64,000 nucleotides of DNA from Collinsella aerofaciens. GTDB lineage: Bacteria; Actinomycetota; Coriobacteriia; Coriobacteriales; Coriobacteriaceae. Location of the stretch: NCBI GenBank assembly GCA_905213325.1, contig CAJMHW010000004.1:4954-68953 (forward strand). The letters are read 5' to 3'. Below, piece by piece: positions 1-7,838 of the stretch. Both the position numbers and the translations under genes were made by a program. The notes below the pieces were generated by a model, which had not been told where the DNA came from, did no database searches, and saw only the letters and a list, made by a program, of their open reading frames with translations. Every line of letters begins with the position of its first letter. Within the stretch, counting starts at the first letter, position 1.

Positions 1-1
1 C

Positions 2-688
2 CCGGTCGTCTCCCTCACCAACAAGGCTGGCTCCGCTCTGACCGTCGACGCTGACTACGTCATCGTTCACGGCTTCCACGCCAACTTCGCTGCCAAGTGC
101 GAGAAGCCCGGCTACGCCATCGCTCTTGCTGTCGAGATCCTTCAGCAGACCGAGGGCTATGACCACTACGAGGACATGATCACCGGCCTCACCAACGTCT
201 TTGAGCTCTGCGAGAACGCTGCTCAGTCCTGCAAGAAGCTCGCCAAGAAGTTCGCCGAGGACTTCAAGGACGACAAGATGATCTACTTCATGGCTTCCGG
301 TGCCTCCGAGAAGATGGCTTATTCTCACGCCGCCTTCCTGTTCACCGAGATGCAGTGGATCGACGCCGCCGCCTACAACACCGGTGAGTACTTCCACGGC
401 CCGTTCGAGGTTTCCACCGAGGGTAAGCCCTACGTCTTCTTCATGTCCGATGGCGCTACCCGTCCGATGGACGCCCGCGCCCTCACCTTCCTTAAGCGCA
501 TGGGCGCCAAGGTCGCTCTGATCGACTCCAAGGACTACGGCCTGGCTGACGCCGTGCCCGCGAGCGTCGTCACCTACTTCAACCCGCTGCTGCACCTCGC
601 CGTTATGCGTGAGTACGGCAACCAGATCGCCGAGGCCCGTCAGCACCCGCTGACCATGCGTCGCTACATGTGGAAGCTTTCCTACTAA
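2..688 (+). CDS. SIS-domain sugar-phosphate isomerase/deglycase, 5'-truncated
   Basis: The reading frame is already open at the window edge, so the N-terminus is missing and 228 codons are visible. The visible part resembles the complete SIS protein at 6781-7749: both have a GEYFHGPFE motif, an EILQQTEGY/ELLDQQEGY stretch and a terminal RYM tail. SIS (sugar isomerase) domains bind phosphosugars. The layout matches the FrlB-like/glucosamine-6-phosphate deaminase-related group, which typically cleaves or isomerises amino-sugar or fructosamine phosphates in the cytoplasm; the substrate cannot be read from the sequence. A strong terminator follows at 723-753, so this is the last gene of its operon. 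The family call is solid and the exact reaction is inference. Confidence 0.8.
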   Translation, partial: PVVSLTNKAGSALTVDADYVIVHGFHANFAAKCEKPGYAIALAVEILQQTEGYDHYEDMITGLTNVFELCENAAQSCKKLAKKFAEDFKDDKMIYFMASGASEKMAYSHAAFLFTEMQWIDAAAYNTGEYFHGPFEVSTEGKPYVFFMSDGATRPMDARALTFLKRMGAKVALIDSKDYGLADAVPASVVTYFNPLLHLAVMREYGNQIAEARQHPLTMRRYMWKLSY

Positions 689-722
689 TCACAAGTAAGT
701 AGACCTTACGGGTTGATTGAGA

Positions 723-753
723 GGGGATGGGGCTTGCGCCCCGTCCCCTTTTT
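723..753 (+). terminator. Rho-independent terminator of the SIS gene
   Basis: An 11-bp GC-rich stem (723-733 with 738-748) is followed directly by a run of T. It also serves as the hairpin partner of dispersed repeat copy 1. Confidence 0.85.
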
Positions 754-790
754 GCTCTGGGGAGGGCGTGTCTGTCGCGCCATAAAACCC

Positions 791-833
791 CAGATAAAAC
801 CTACCAAAATAAACCTGTCCCTTTTTGGCAGGT
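791..833 (-). repeat. Dispersed bipartite repeat, copy 1
   Basis: The arms ACCTACCAAAA and TTTTTGGCAGGT flank the asymmetric core TAAACCTGTCCC. Orientation is called minus because the core reads GGGACAGGTTTA on the minus strand. The GC hairpin at 723-753 lies on one side and the ribosome-binding site of the HAD gene immediately on the other. The same unit recurs at 1465, 2781, 10880, 60719 and 60833. Confidence 0.85.
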
Positions 834-847
834 GGGAGGAGATGCGT

Positions 848-1477
848 ATGATCAAGGCAGTGCTGTTTGATATGGACGGCGTGCTGGTCGATACCGAGTG
901 GTTCTACAACCGTCGCCGCGTGGCGTTTATGGAGGAGCATGGCATTACGTACGATAGAATTCCAGATCTTTCGGGGTCTAATGAACCGGCAATCTGGGAA
1001 GCTCTAGTTCCTGGCAATCTCACGTTACGCGAGGAATTGCTCACGGAATATAAAAAAAGATATTGCCCCGCTCATCCCGTTCCGTATGCCGAGCTACTCA
1101 ACGAGCAGACGGAGCCGGTGATGCGTGAGCTGCACAAGCGCGGCGTGAAGTGTGCCATCGCGAGTTCGTCCTATCGCGAGCTCATTGACGAGCTGGTGGA
1201 GATTGCCGGTATCGCCGACGTGCTGGACTACACCATCAGCGGTCACGAGTGCAGTGCGTTTAAGCCCGACCCCGAGATCTACCTGCGTGCCATGGAAGCA
1301 CTGGGGGTTGAGCCTTCCGAGTGCCTGGTTATCGAGGACTCGCCTTTGGGCATCGAGGCCGGCAAGCGCTCCGGCGCCCGCGTCCTGGCGCTGCGTCCGC
1401 ACGAGGGCGTCAACCTGGACCAGTCCGCCGCCGACGTTGTCATCGACAACCTGACCGACATCCTACCTGCCATTTAG
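848..1477 (+). CDS. HAD-superfamily hydrolase, beta-phosphoglucomutase-like subfamily IA
   Basis: A 209-residue haloacid-dehalogenase-fold protein. The N-terminal DMDGVLVD motif supplies the nucleophile Asp8 and acid/base Asp10. A Ser-rich motif II (IASSS), the motif III Lys in FKPDPE and the motif IV acidic pair in IEDSPLGIEAG follow in the expected order, with an alpha-helical cap (about residues 17-90) between motifs I and II. Such enzymes are cytoplasmic sugar-phosphate phosphatases or phosphomutases. The start at 848 is preferred over an in-frame ATG at 842 because GGGAGGA ends at 840, giving a normal spacing only for 848. The gene sits between two inverted copies of a dispersed repeat, and its TAG stop lies inside the second copy. 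The substrate is unknown; the neighbouring SIS and GntR genes suggest sugar-phosphate turnover. Confidence 0.85.
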   Translation: MIKAVLFDMDGVLVDTEWFYNRRRVAFMEEHGITYDRIPDLSGSNEPAIWEALVPGNLTLREELLTEYKKRYCPAHPVPYAELLNEQTEPVMRELHKRGVKCAIASSSYRELIDELVEIAGIADVLDYTISGHECSAFKPDPEIYLRAMEALGVEPSECLVIEDSPLGIEAGKRSGARVLALRPHEGVNLDQSAADVVIDNLTDILPAI

Positions 1478-1509
1478 GGACAGGTTTATTTTGGCAGGTT
1501 TTATCTGGG
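1465..1509 (+). repeat. Dispersed bipartite repeat, copy 2 (contains the HAD stop codon)
   Basis: The left arm ACCTGCCA encodes the last residues of the HAD protein and the TAG stop at 1475-1477 is inside the element. The core GGGACAGGTTTA and right arm TTTTGGCAGG follow, then TTTTATCTGGGC-AAACG and a strong hairpin. Orientation is opposite to copy 1. Confidence 0.85.
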
Positions 1510-1522
1510 CAAACGCCGTATT

Positions 1523-1562
1523 CGCCGTGAAGGGACCGCTCTCTTCACGGCGTTTTTCTTTT
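1523..1562 (+). terminator. Rho-independent terminator of the HAD gene
   Basis: A perfect 10-bp stem (CGCCGTGAAG with CTTCACGGCG) is followed by TTTTTCTTTT. Confidence 0.9.
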
Positions 1563-1606
1563 GAGCGGCCTCACGGTCCTTCTGATGGTTGTCGAGAGAG
1601 GGTGAA

Positions 1607-1638
1607 TTGAAGCGCCCTCGCACACTACATGCTACAAT
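1607..1638 (+). promoter_or_regulatory. Candidate promoter of the yitT-like gene
   Basis: A good -10 (TACAAT, 1633-1638) lies about 45 bp before the start codon. The best -35 (TTGAAG, 1607-1612) is 20 bp away, longer than ideal, so only the -10 is convincing. Confidence 0.4.
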
Positions 1639-1683
1639 CGCGGACATGCCCCACAACTACATCTGCCTTCGAAAGGAGCCTAC

Positions 1684-2691
1684 GTGGCGAACGCCATTGA
1701 TCAGCTCACGGACCGAGTGCTCGTACTCGGCCGTCTCGCCATCGTTCGCCGCGCCATCACCGCCGTGGCGGTCACCATTTCGGCCGTTCTCCAGACATTT
1801 CTGATCCAGGCGTTCATTCGGCCCGCTGACCTGCTTCCGAGCGGCCTTACCGGCGTCGCGGTCCTGCTCGATCGCGTTACCTCGCTCGGCGGCGTTCACA
1901 TCGACATCTCGCTCGGCATGCTCGCGCTCAACATCCCCGTGGCGCTCCTATGTTGGAGCGGCATCAGCAAGCGCTTTGTCATCTTCTCGATGATGCAGGT
2001 CGTGCTCTCGTCGCTGTTCCTCAACATCTTTCACTTCGCTCCGTTTTTGGGCGACAAGATTATGCTCATCATTTTTGGCGGCGTGGTCTCGGGTCTGGGC
2101 GCTGCCATCGCGCTAAAGTCCGGCGCATCCACCGGCGGCACCGACTTTATCGCGCTGTGGGTCTCCAACCACACGGGCAAGACTATCTGGGGTGTCATCT
2201 TTGGTTTCAACTGCTTTATCCTGGCGATCTTTGGCTTTATGTTTGGCTGGGACAAGGCGGCGTACTCCATCGTGTTCCAGTTTATTTCGACCAAGACTAT
2301 CGACAGTTTCTATCGTCGCTACGATCGCGTGACGCTGCAGATCACAACGCGTAAAGCCGACGAGGTCATGACCGCCTATGTTGACCATTTTCAGCACGGC
2401 ATTAGCTGCGCCGAGGTCATTGGCGGATACAGCCGCGAAAAGATGTATCTGCTGCACGCCGTTGTCTCGACCTATGAGAGCCAGGACATTATCAAGCTAG
2501 TGTGCGACATTGATCCCGGCGCCGTAATCAATGTGTTCCACACGCTCAACTTTGTGGGCGGCTGGTGGGGCGGTCATGTTGACGAGCCCATGCCCACGGC
2601 CGTACCCGATCCCGACAAGCCCGCGCGCATGGCCAGCAGGCAGGCGCGCCTCATCGAGCAGGACAGTCTGCAACAGGACGACGGCAAGTAG
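1684..2691 (+). CDS. YitT family membrane protein (DUF161/DUF2179)
   Basis: A 335-residue integral membrane protein. Five or six hydrophobic segments occupy roughly residues 20-195, including the glycine-rich KSGASTGGTDFIAL segment typical of the family. A soluble DUF2179-type domain follows (about 215-290, ending FHTLNFVGGWWGG). The family role is poorly defined; transport or membrane regulation has been suggested for relatives. The GTG start at 1684 is chosen because AAAGGAG lies 6 bp upstream and the hydrophobic segment begins soon after. The gene stands alone between the HAD terminator and a GntR gene. Assignment to the family is firm; function is not inferred. Confidence 0.85.
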   Translation: MANAIDQLTDRVLVLGRLAIVRRAITAVAVTISAVLQTFLIQAFIRPADLLPSGLTGVAVLLDRVTSLGGVHIDISLGMLALNIPVALLCWSGISKRFVIFSMMQVVLSSLFLNIFHFAPFLGDKIMLIIFGGVVSGLGAAIALKSGASTGGTDFIALWVSNHTGKTIWGVIFGFNCFILAIFGFMFGWDKAAYSIVFQFISTKTIDSFYRRYDRVTLQITTRKADEVMTAYVDHFQHGISCAEVIGGYSREKMYLLHAVVSTYESQDIIKLVCDIDPGAVINVFHTLNFVGGWWGGHVDEPMPTAVPDPDKPARMASRQARLIEQDSLQQDDGK

Positions 2692-2730
2692 GGTATTGGC
2701 ATTTTGCCGGTCCTGCGCAACCCATCCGAA

Positions 2731-2770
2731 CGAGCCCCCCGAAAGCCCCGTTGCTTTCGAGGGGCTCTCG
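2731..2770 (+). terminator. GC hairpin after the yitT-like gene
   Basis: The stem GAGCCCC..GAAAGC pairs with GCTTTC..GGGGCTC, with small internal mismatches. The T-tract is poor, so termination is likely but not certain. It is the hairpin partner of repeat copy 3. Confidence 0.6.
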
Positions 2771-2780
2771 TTTGACATGA

Positions 2781-2820
2781 TAAAAACCTACCAAAATAGA
2801 CCTGTCGCTTTTTTGGTAGG
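2781..2820 (-). repeat. Dispersed bipartite repeat, copy 3
   Basis: Arms AACCTACCAAAA and TTTTTTGGTAGG surround a variant core (TAGACCTGTCGC). Read on the minus strand the element runs into CAAACGA and then the hairpin at 2731-2770, matching the arrangement of the other copies. Confidence 0.8.
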
Positions 2821-2912
2821 CAGGGTGTATCGTTTTATCGTTATGATGTAATATAGAGCTAGACGTTATATATGTATTAGTAATTTCGATATTTTGATAA
2901 GAGTGATCAGAT

Positions 2913-3632
2913 ATGCCCGCGACCAAAAATGCACCGCTTTACCAGCAGATTTACGACGAAATCAAGGATGCGATCGAGAAAGGTGTTTATGCACCCAAGG
3001 AGCGTATTCCGTCCGAGCTCGAGCTAGCCGAGCAGTACGAGGTGAGCCGCATTACGGTGCGCCGCGCCGTCGAGGAGCTGTGTTCCAATGGCTACCTGGT
3101 TAAGCAGCAGGGCCGTGGCACCTTTGTTTCCACGCCGCACATCAACCGTCAGTTCCACGCCTCGACGCTGCAGACGTTTACCGCGCTGTGTGCCGACAAT
3201 GGCATGAAGGCCGGTGCACATGTGGTCGATCGCCAGATTGTTCCGGCGCGCCAAAACGAGATGGAGTTCTTTGGCCTGCAGAAGGGCGCGCTGCTGCTGC
3301 ATATCAAGCGCGTGCGCACGGCCGACGGCGAGCCCATCTTTGAGGAGAACGTCTTTGTGCCGTTTGACGCCTACCGTGAACTGTTGACAGCCGACCTTGA
3401 GGACAAGTCGATTTTTGCCGAGGTCGGGCGTGTTGGCGGAACCCCGATTGTCTCGGCTGGCTACCGTACGGTCGAGGCCGTTCGCGCCAGCGCTGAGCAG
3501 GCGGCCGAGCTGGGCATCGCTCCGCACGATCCGCTGCTCAACCTGCGCGCCGGCTTTATCGGTCCCAATGGCGAGCCGGTCTTGCTCGGCAAACAGTACT
3601 ACGTGGGCAGTCGCTACGTCATGGTCCTGTAG
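2913..3632 (+). CDS. GntR family regulator with UTRA domain
   Basis: A 239-residue cytoplasmic DNA-binding protein. The N-terminal winged helix-turn-helix (about residues 5-72) carries the GntR signatures LYQQIYDEIKDAI, PSELELAEQYEVSRITVRRA and GRGTFV. The C-terminal UTRA (UbiC-like) effector domain (about 90-235) contains the conserved RVRTADGEPI segment and ends with GKQYYVGSRYVM. HutC/FrlR-type regulators of this design sense phosphosugars or amino sugars and usually repress adjacent catabolic genes. It is paralogous to the regulator at 5881-6636. The ATG at 2913 is preceded by an AT-rich region with no strong Shine-Dalgarno site. Its targets are likely the SIS/sugar genes here, but this is inference. 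Confidence 0.9.
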   Translation: MPATKNAPLYQQIYDEIKDAIEKGVYAPKERIPSELELAEQYEVSRITVRRAVEELCSNGYLVKQQGRGTFVSTPHINRQFHASTLQTFTALCADNGMKAGAHVVDRQIVPARQNEMEFFGLQKGALLLHIKRVRTADGEPIFEENVFVPFDAYRELLTADLEDKSIFAEVGRVGGTPIVSAGYRTVEAVRASAEQAAELGIAPHDPLLNLRAGFIGPNGEPVLLGKQYYVGSRYVMVL

Positions 3633-3636
3633 GGTT

Positions 3637-3665
3637 GGTTCCGCCGTTCTAACGAACGGCGGACC
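3637..3665 (+). terminator. Hairpin after the first GntR gene
   Basis: A stem of about 12 bp (GGTTCCGCCGTTC with GAACGGCGGACC) sits 5 bp after the stop codon. There is no T-tract, so it may be an mRNA 3' stabiliser rather than a terminator. Confidence 0.45.
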
Positions 3666-3704
3666 GGTCGACGCTGCAAACGCTCCTAAGCGGCAATCTG
3701 CAGA

Positions 3705-3801
3705 ATGAGCGTGGATAATCTCCCGTTTTTTGCTTGATGACGGGCTCAAAGTGGGAGATTATCCACGCTCATCCGGAAAGTGTCCAAAAATCCACGCTCA
3801 T
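3705..3801. repeat. Palindromic repeat, ATGAGNGTGGAT family, copy 1
   Basis: A perfect 20-bp inverted repeat (3705-3724 with 3753-3772) is followed by a third half-site ATCCACGCTCAT at 3790-3801. The same three-arm layout with related sequence occurs at 15171-15266. Confidence 0.85.
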
Positions 3802-3898
3802 TCGCCTTGGATTGCGTTGCCCGTGGCCGGCAGCCGCGCGGCACCGGTCCGCGTGGCGGCGTATAATCGGCGGCAGATGACTTGGACGTTAGGAAACC

Positions 3899-5878
3899 AT
3901 GACCGATAACATGCAGCAGATGGCGCTCGACACGCTCGGCGCCTATTTTGGCTACACCTCGTTTCGCCCGGGACAGGACCGCATGGTCGATGCGATCCTT
4001 GCCGGTCGCGATGCGCTGGGTGTTATGCCCACGGGCGCCGGAAAGTCCATTTGCTACCAGGTGCCCGCGCTCATGCTGCCCGGCATCACCTTTGTGGTGA
4101 GTCCGTTGCTGTCGCTTATGGAGGACCAGACCCGCGCACTGCTCGCGGCGGGTGCGCGCCCCAGCTATCTCAACTCCAGCCTTACGCTGGCTCAGCAAAA
4201 TACCGTGCTCAAGCGTGCTCGTGAGGGGCGCTACCAGCTAATGTATGTGGCACCCGAGCGCCTGCTCGAGCCACGCTTTCTGGCCTTTGCGCAGGAAGTT
4301 GCGGCCGAAGGCGGCATTGGCGTGCCACTCGTAGCTATTGACGAGGCCCACTGCGTGAGCCAGTGGGGGCAGGATTTCCGCCCCGCCTACCTGCAGATTC
4401 GCGAGTTCATCGATTCGCTGCCGCAGCGCCCCATCGTGGCGGCGTTTACCGCCACGGCGACCGAGCGCGTGCGTGCGGACATTCAGCAGATGCTCGGCCT
4501 GCAAAACCCCGCGACGGTGGTGACGGGTTTTGATCGCAAGAACCTCTACTTTGGTTGCGAGGAGATGGGCGACAAGGCCAAGACCGCGTGGGTGCGCGAC
4601 TACGTGATTGCGCATTCGAGCGAGAGCGGCATCGTGTATTGCTCGACCCGCAAGACGGTCGACGCGCTGGCCGCGGAGCTTGCCGAGGCTCTGGGCCCCA
4701 GCGGCATTCGCGTTGGCCGCTACCATGCAGGCATGGGCAACGACGCCCGTCGCCAAAGCCAGCGCGCCTTTATCGACGACGATATCCAGGTGATGGTTGC
4801 CACCAACGCCTTTGGCATGGGCATCGACAAGCCCAACGTGCGCTACGTGATCCACAACAACGTGCCCGAGAGCATTGAGGCCTACTACCAGGAGGCGGGC
4901 CGCGCCGGCCGCGATGGCGACCCGGCCAGCTGCCATCTGCTGTGGAACGGCAACGATTTTCGCATGCGCCGCTTTCTGATCGATCGCGGCGATGCTGCCG
5001 ATGAGGCACTCGACGACGAGCAGCGTGCGTGGGCGCTCCAGAATCGATATCGTCTGCTCAGCCAGATGGAGGGCTACTGCAATACCACCGGCTGCTTGCG
5101 CGAATACATGCTGCGCTACTTTGGCGACGAGGCCGCGGTCGAGCATGCCGCGGCCGGTACGGGCGGCGTCGCCACGGACGACGTCGAGGGCTGCGGCAAC
5201 TGCAGCAACTGCCTCACGCAGTTCGAGGTCGAGGACGTCACCGATATGGCCCGCGCTGCCGTGCGCTATGTGGCCATGCGGCCCATGCGCTTCGGCAAGT
5301 CGCTCATCGCCGACGTGCTCCACGGCGGCAACACCGAGCGCATTCGCCAGATGCATTTGGACGAGGACCGCGGCTACGGTGAGCTGTCGAGCGAATCGGT
5401 CGGGCGCATCAAGGACATCATCGGCCAGCTGTGCGGCCGCGGTTATCTGGCTACCTCGCAGGGACAGTACCCGGTCGTGGGGCTGGGCCCGCGTGCCGCC
5501 GAGGTCGAGGATGAGGCGTTCGCCTTTACCGTTAAGCGTCGCGCGTCCAAGCGCAAGGCCTCGGCCCGCGCCCGCCGTGCGGTGGATCTGCTGCGCGAGG
5601 AGGCCGAGCTGGATCAGCGCCCGCGCGTGGGTGACGATGCCGAGCTGTTCGAGCGCCTGCGTGCCCTGCGCAAGGAGATTTCGACCGAGCTGGAGATGGC
5701 GCCGTACATGGTCTTCTCCGACAAGGCCCTGCGCGGCCTGTGCCGTCTGCGCCCCCAGACGCGCGACGAGCTGATTCAGGTCAACGGCATTGGCGAGAAA
5801 AAGGCCGACGCCTTTGGCGAGCAGTTTATGACGGCGATCGAAGAGTTTGAGTCCGAGCATGCGCGGGATGGAGCGTAA
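3899..5878 (+). CDS. recQ: RecQ family ATP-dependent DNA helicase
   Basis: A 659-residue superfamily 2 3'-5' DNA helicase acting in recombination and repair of stalled forks. The Walker A motif TGAGKS is at residues 45-50, the DEAH box at 148-151 in the RecQ-specific DEAHCVSQWGQDFRP context, and motif VI QEAGRAGRDG near 330. Cysteines consistent with the RecQ zinc-binding domain follow (GCGNCSNC), then a winged-helix RQC region and an HRDC domain near the C-terminus (about 580-655). Length is typical. A TATAAT box lies at 3862-3867, 32 bp before the ATG, without a clear -35. The stop is only 2 bp from the start of the second GntR gene, implying cotranscription of a repair helicase with a sugar regulator. 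Confidence 0.97.
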   Translation: MTDNMQQMALDTLGAYFGYTSFRPGQDRMVDAILAGRDALGVMPTGAGKSICYQVPALMLPGITFVVSPLLSLMEDQTRALLAAGARPSYLNSSLTLAQQNTVLKRAREGRYQLMYVAPERLLEPRFLAFAQEVAAEGGIGVPLVAIDEAHCVSQWGQDFRPAYLQIREFIDSLPQRPIVAAFTATATERVRADIQQMLGLQNPATVVTGFDRKNLYFGCEEMGDKAKTAWVRDYVIAHSSESGIVYCSTRKTVDALAAELAEALGPSGIRVGRYHAGMGNDARRQSQRAFIDDDIQVMVATNAFGMGIDKPNVRYVIHNNVPESIEAYYQEAGRAGRDGDPASCHLLWNGNDFRMRRFLIDRGDAADEALDDEQRAWALQNRYRLLSQMEGYCNTTGCLREYMLRYFGDEAAVEHAAAGTGGVATDDVEGCGNCSNCLTQFEVEDVTDMARAAVRYVAMRPMRFGKSLIADVLHGGNTERIRQMHLDEDRGYGELSSESVGRIKDIIGQLCGRGYLATSQGQYPVVGLGPRAAEVEDEAFAFTVKRRASKRKASARARRAVDLLREEAELDQRPRVGDDAELFERLRALRKEISTELEMAPYMVFSDKALRGLCRLRPQTRDELIQVNGIGEKKADAFGEQFMTAIEEFESEHARDGA

Positions 5879-5880
5879 CG

Positions 5881-6636
5881 ATGGCATTCGACGATAAAAC
5901 CGAGCGCACTGAGGTATCCGCCGTGCCGCTGTACCAGCAGGTTATGGACGACCTAAAGGGCGAGATTGCGCGCGGCGTGTACGCATCCGGCTCGCGCATT
6001 CCTTCCGAGATGGAGCTCGCGAAGTCCTACGGCGTGGGACGCATCACCGTGCGCCGCGCCATCGAGGAGCTGTCGCGCGCGGGGTATCTCAACCGCCAGC
6101 AGGGGAGGGGCACGTTTGTGTGCGCGCCCAAGCTCAAGCGCAAGATTGTCCAAAAGGGTGACGTTCAGAGCTTTTCCGAGGGTTGCGCTGCCAACGACAT
6201 GGTGGCCGGAGCACACCTGGTGTCGCGCACGGTGGTTGCGGCGACGCGCGAGGACGCGGCGTTTTTTGGGGTGGAACCCGGCTGCGAGCTCATCGTTGTC
6301 GAGCGCGTGCGCACGGCAGACGGCGTGCCCGTCATGCTCGAGAACAACGCCTTTGTGCTGGCCGACCATCCCTACCTGCAGACGCTTGCCGACAAGGACC
6401 TCACGGACAATTCCATCTTTGCACTCGTTGCCGAGCATTCGGGCCGCGCGCCGCTCAAGTCCGACCCTTGTACCGTGGAGATTGCGCTTGCCGATGTTCA
6501 GGCGGCCTCACTGCTGGAGGTGCCGGTCGGCGAGCCGCTGTTTTATATGGAGGCGTACTTTACCGATGAGGACGAGCGGCCCTTGCTGCTCGGACGCCAA
6601 AAGATCGTGGGCTCGCGCTACGTGTTCGACATCTAA
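5881..6636 (+). CDS. GntR family regulator with UTRA domain (second copy)
   Basis: A 251-residue paralogue of the regulator at 2913-3632. The winged helix spans about residues 15-85 (VPLYQQVMDDLKGEI, PSEMELAKSYGVGRITVRRA, GRGTFV), and the UTRA domain spans about 105-250 with RVRTADGVPVML and a terminal GRQKIVGSRYVFDI. It starts 3 nt after the recQ stop, so translation is probably coupled. The next gene is a SIS-domain protein, and the intervening spacer carries two copies of ATAGAACAACAT. The simplest reading is that this protein represses the SIS gene and responds to its phosphosugar; that is inference from context. Confidence 0.9.
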   Translation: MAFDDKTERTEVSAVPLYQQVMDDLKGEIARGVYASGSRIPSEMELAKSYGVGRITVRRAIEELSRAGYLNRQQGRGTFVCAPKLKRKIVQKGDVQSFSEGCAANDMVAGAHLVSRTVVAATREDAAFFGVEPGCELIVVERVRTADGVPVMLENNAFVLADHPYLQTLADKDLTDNSIFALVAEHSGRAPLKSDPCTVEIALADVQAASLLEVPVGEPLFYMEAYFTDEDERPLLLGRQKIVGSRYVFDI

Positions 6637-6645
6637 CGTCCACAG

Positions 6646-6724
6646 ATAGAACAACATGGAACAAATTTGTCGCAATGGCTTCCACCGTGGCTGCTTGCGT
6701 GGTATATATAGAACAACATAGAAT
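6646..6724 (+). promoter_or_regulatory. Promoter with duplicated candidate GntR operator
   Basis: ATAGAACAACATGGAA (6646-6661) and ATAGAACAACATAGAA (6708-6723) are direct repeats 62 bp apart, differing at one position. The second overlaps the -10 of a plausible promoter (TTGCGT at 6695-6700, 18-bp spacer, TAGAAT at 6719-6724). This arrangement suits repression of the SIS gene by the adjacent regulator. Confidence 0.6.
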
Positions 6725-6780
6725 GACAGCAGGTACGAGCTGCCGTCGTTCAAAGCCGCCACACAAGGAGGAGCATCACC

Positions 6781-7749
6781 GTGAACGCACACGATCTGGT
6801 TCAGGAAATTATCGAGCGCAAGGGCAAGATTGAGAACGTCTTTTGGATCGCCTGCGGCGGTTCGATGATCGACCTGATGCCGGCCAACGAGCTGCTCAAG
6901 CGCGAGGCCACCACGTTTGCCTCGACGGTCTACACGGCGCGCGAGTTTTGCCTGATGGCTCCCAAGAGTCTTGGCGAGAAATCACTCGTCATCGCCTGCA
7001 GCCACAGCGGCAATACGCAGGAGGTCGTCGACGGTTGCGAGATGGCGCTGGCAGCCGGCGCCGAGGTCGTGGCCATGACCGACTGCGAGGGCTCCAAGAT
7101 TGATAACGGCAAGTGGACCACCTGGGTCTATCCGTGGGGCGAAGGCGTGCCGCAGGCCGAGGTTCCGCAAGGCATCGGCGTCCTGATGGCTGCCGAGCTG
7201 CTCGACCAGCAGGAGGGTTACGAGGCACTCGCCGACATGTACGCCGGCCTTAAGCAGATGGATGCGCTGTTGCCCGCTGCCCGTGAGAAGGTCAACGCCG
7301 AGCTGGGCGATCGCTTTGCCGAGCTCTGCCAGCAGCATAAGTTCTTCTATATCCTGGGTTCCGGCCCCAACTTTAGCCAGACCTACGCCATGGCCATCTG
7401 CTCGCTCATGGAGATGCAGTGGCAGCACTGCTGCTATATCCACTCCGGCGAGTATTTCCACGGCCCGTTTGAGGCCACCGAGCCCGGCGTGTTCTACTTT
7501 GTGCAGCTCGGATCGGGCGAGTGCCGCCCCATGGAGGAGCGCGCGCTCGCGTTCCTCAACACGCACACCGATACAGTCATGGTGCTCGATGCACTCGAGT
7601 ACGGCGTAGGCGAGGTGCCCGCCAGCGTGCGTTCGTTCTTGGAGCCGATCTTCTTCTACAACATGAGCTGCGAGCTGCGCGCCGCCCGCGGCAAGGTGTT
7701 TGACCACAGCCCCGAGGTTCGTCGCTACATGGGCATCGAGCAGTATTAG
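6781..7749 (+). CDS. SIS-domain sugar-phosphate isomerase/deglycase
   Basis: A 322-residue cytoplasmic protein with two SIS domains (about residues 15-150 and 185-315). A Ser-rich phosphosugar-binding loop (CSHSGNTQE) is in the first domain and a GSGPNFSQ loop in the second, followed by SGEYFHGPFE. This matches FrlB-like fructoselysine-6-phosphate deglycases and related amino-sugar-phosphate enzymes; substrate choice between them is not possible here. The GTG start at 6781 follows AAGGAGGAG by a normal spacing. It lies downstream of a GntR/UTRA regulator and a duplicated operator-like sequence, and is homologous to the truncated gene at 2-688, suggesting duplication of a sugar-use module. Confidence 0.85.
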   Translation: MNAHDLVQEIIERKGKIENVFWIACGGSMIDLMPANELLKREATTFASTVYTAREFCLMAPKSLGEKSLVIACSHSGNTQEVVDGCEMALAAGAEVVAMTDCEGSKIDNGKWTTWVYPWGEGVPQAEVPQGIGVLMAAELLDQQEGYEALADMYAGLKQMDALLPAAREKVNAELGDRFAELCQQHKFFYILGSGPNFSQTYAMAICSLMEMQWQHCCYIHSGEYFHGPFEATEPGVFYFVQLGSGECRPMEERALAFLNTHTDTVMVLDALEYGVGEVPASVRSFLEPIFFYNMSCELRAARGKVFDHSPEVRRYMGIEQY

Positions 7750-7838
7750 GTACCGGGAATTATCTTTTTTGACGGGGTCTGCGCTGCGCGCGGGCCCCGT
7801 ATTGCGTTGTGGCGGCCGGATTCGTGTCTGCGCGAAAG

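Noticed and set aside
4238..5887. 549-codon open frame antisense to recQ
   Set aside because: GC-rich codon shadow of recQ; low-complexity His/Leu/Ala/Gly product without domains. Similar long antisense frames opposite pheT, glmM, the P-type ATPase and metG were rejected for the same reason.
7772..7800. ACGGGG/CCCCGT hairpin after the second SIS gene as a terminator
   Set aside because: The T-run lies before the stem instead of after it on the plus strand, and no T-run follows on the minus strand.
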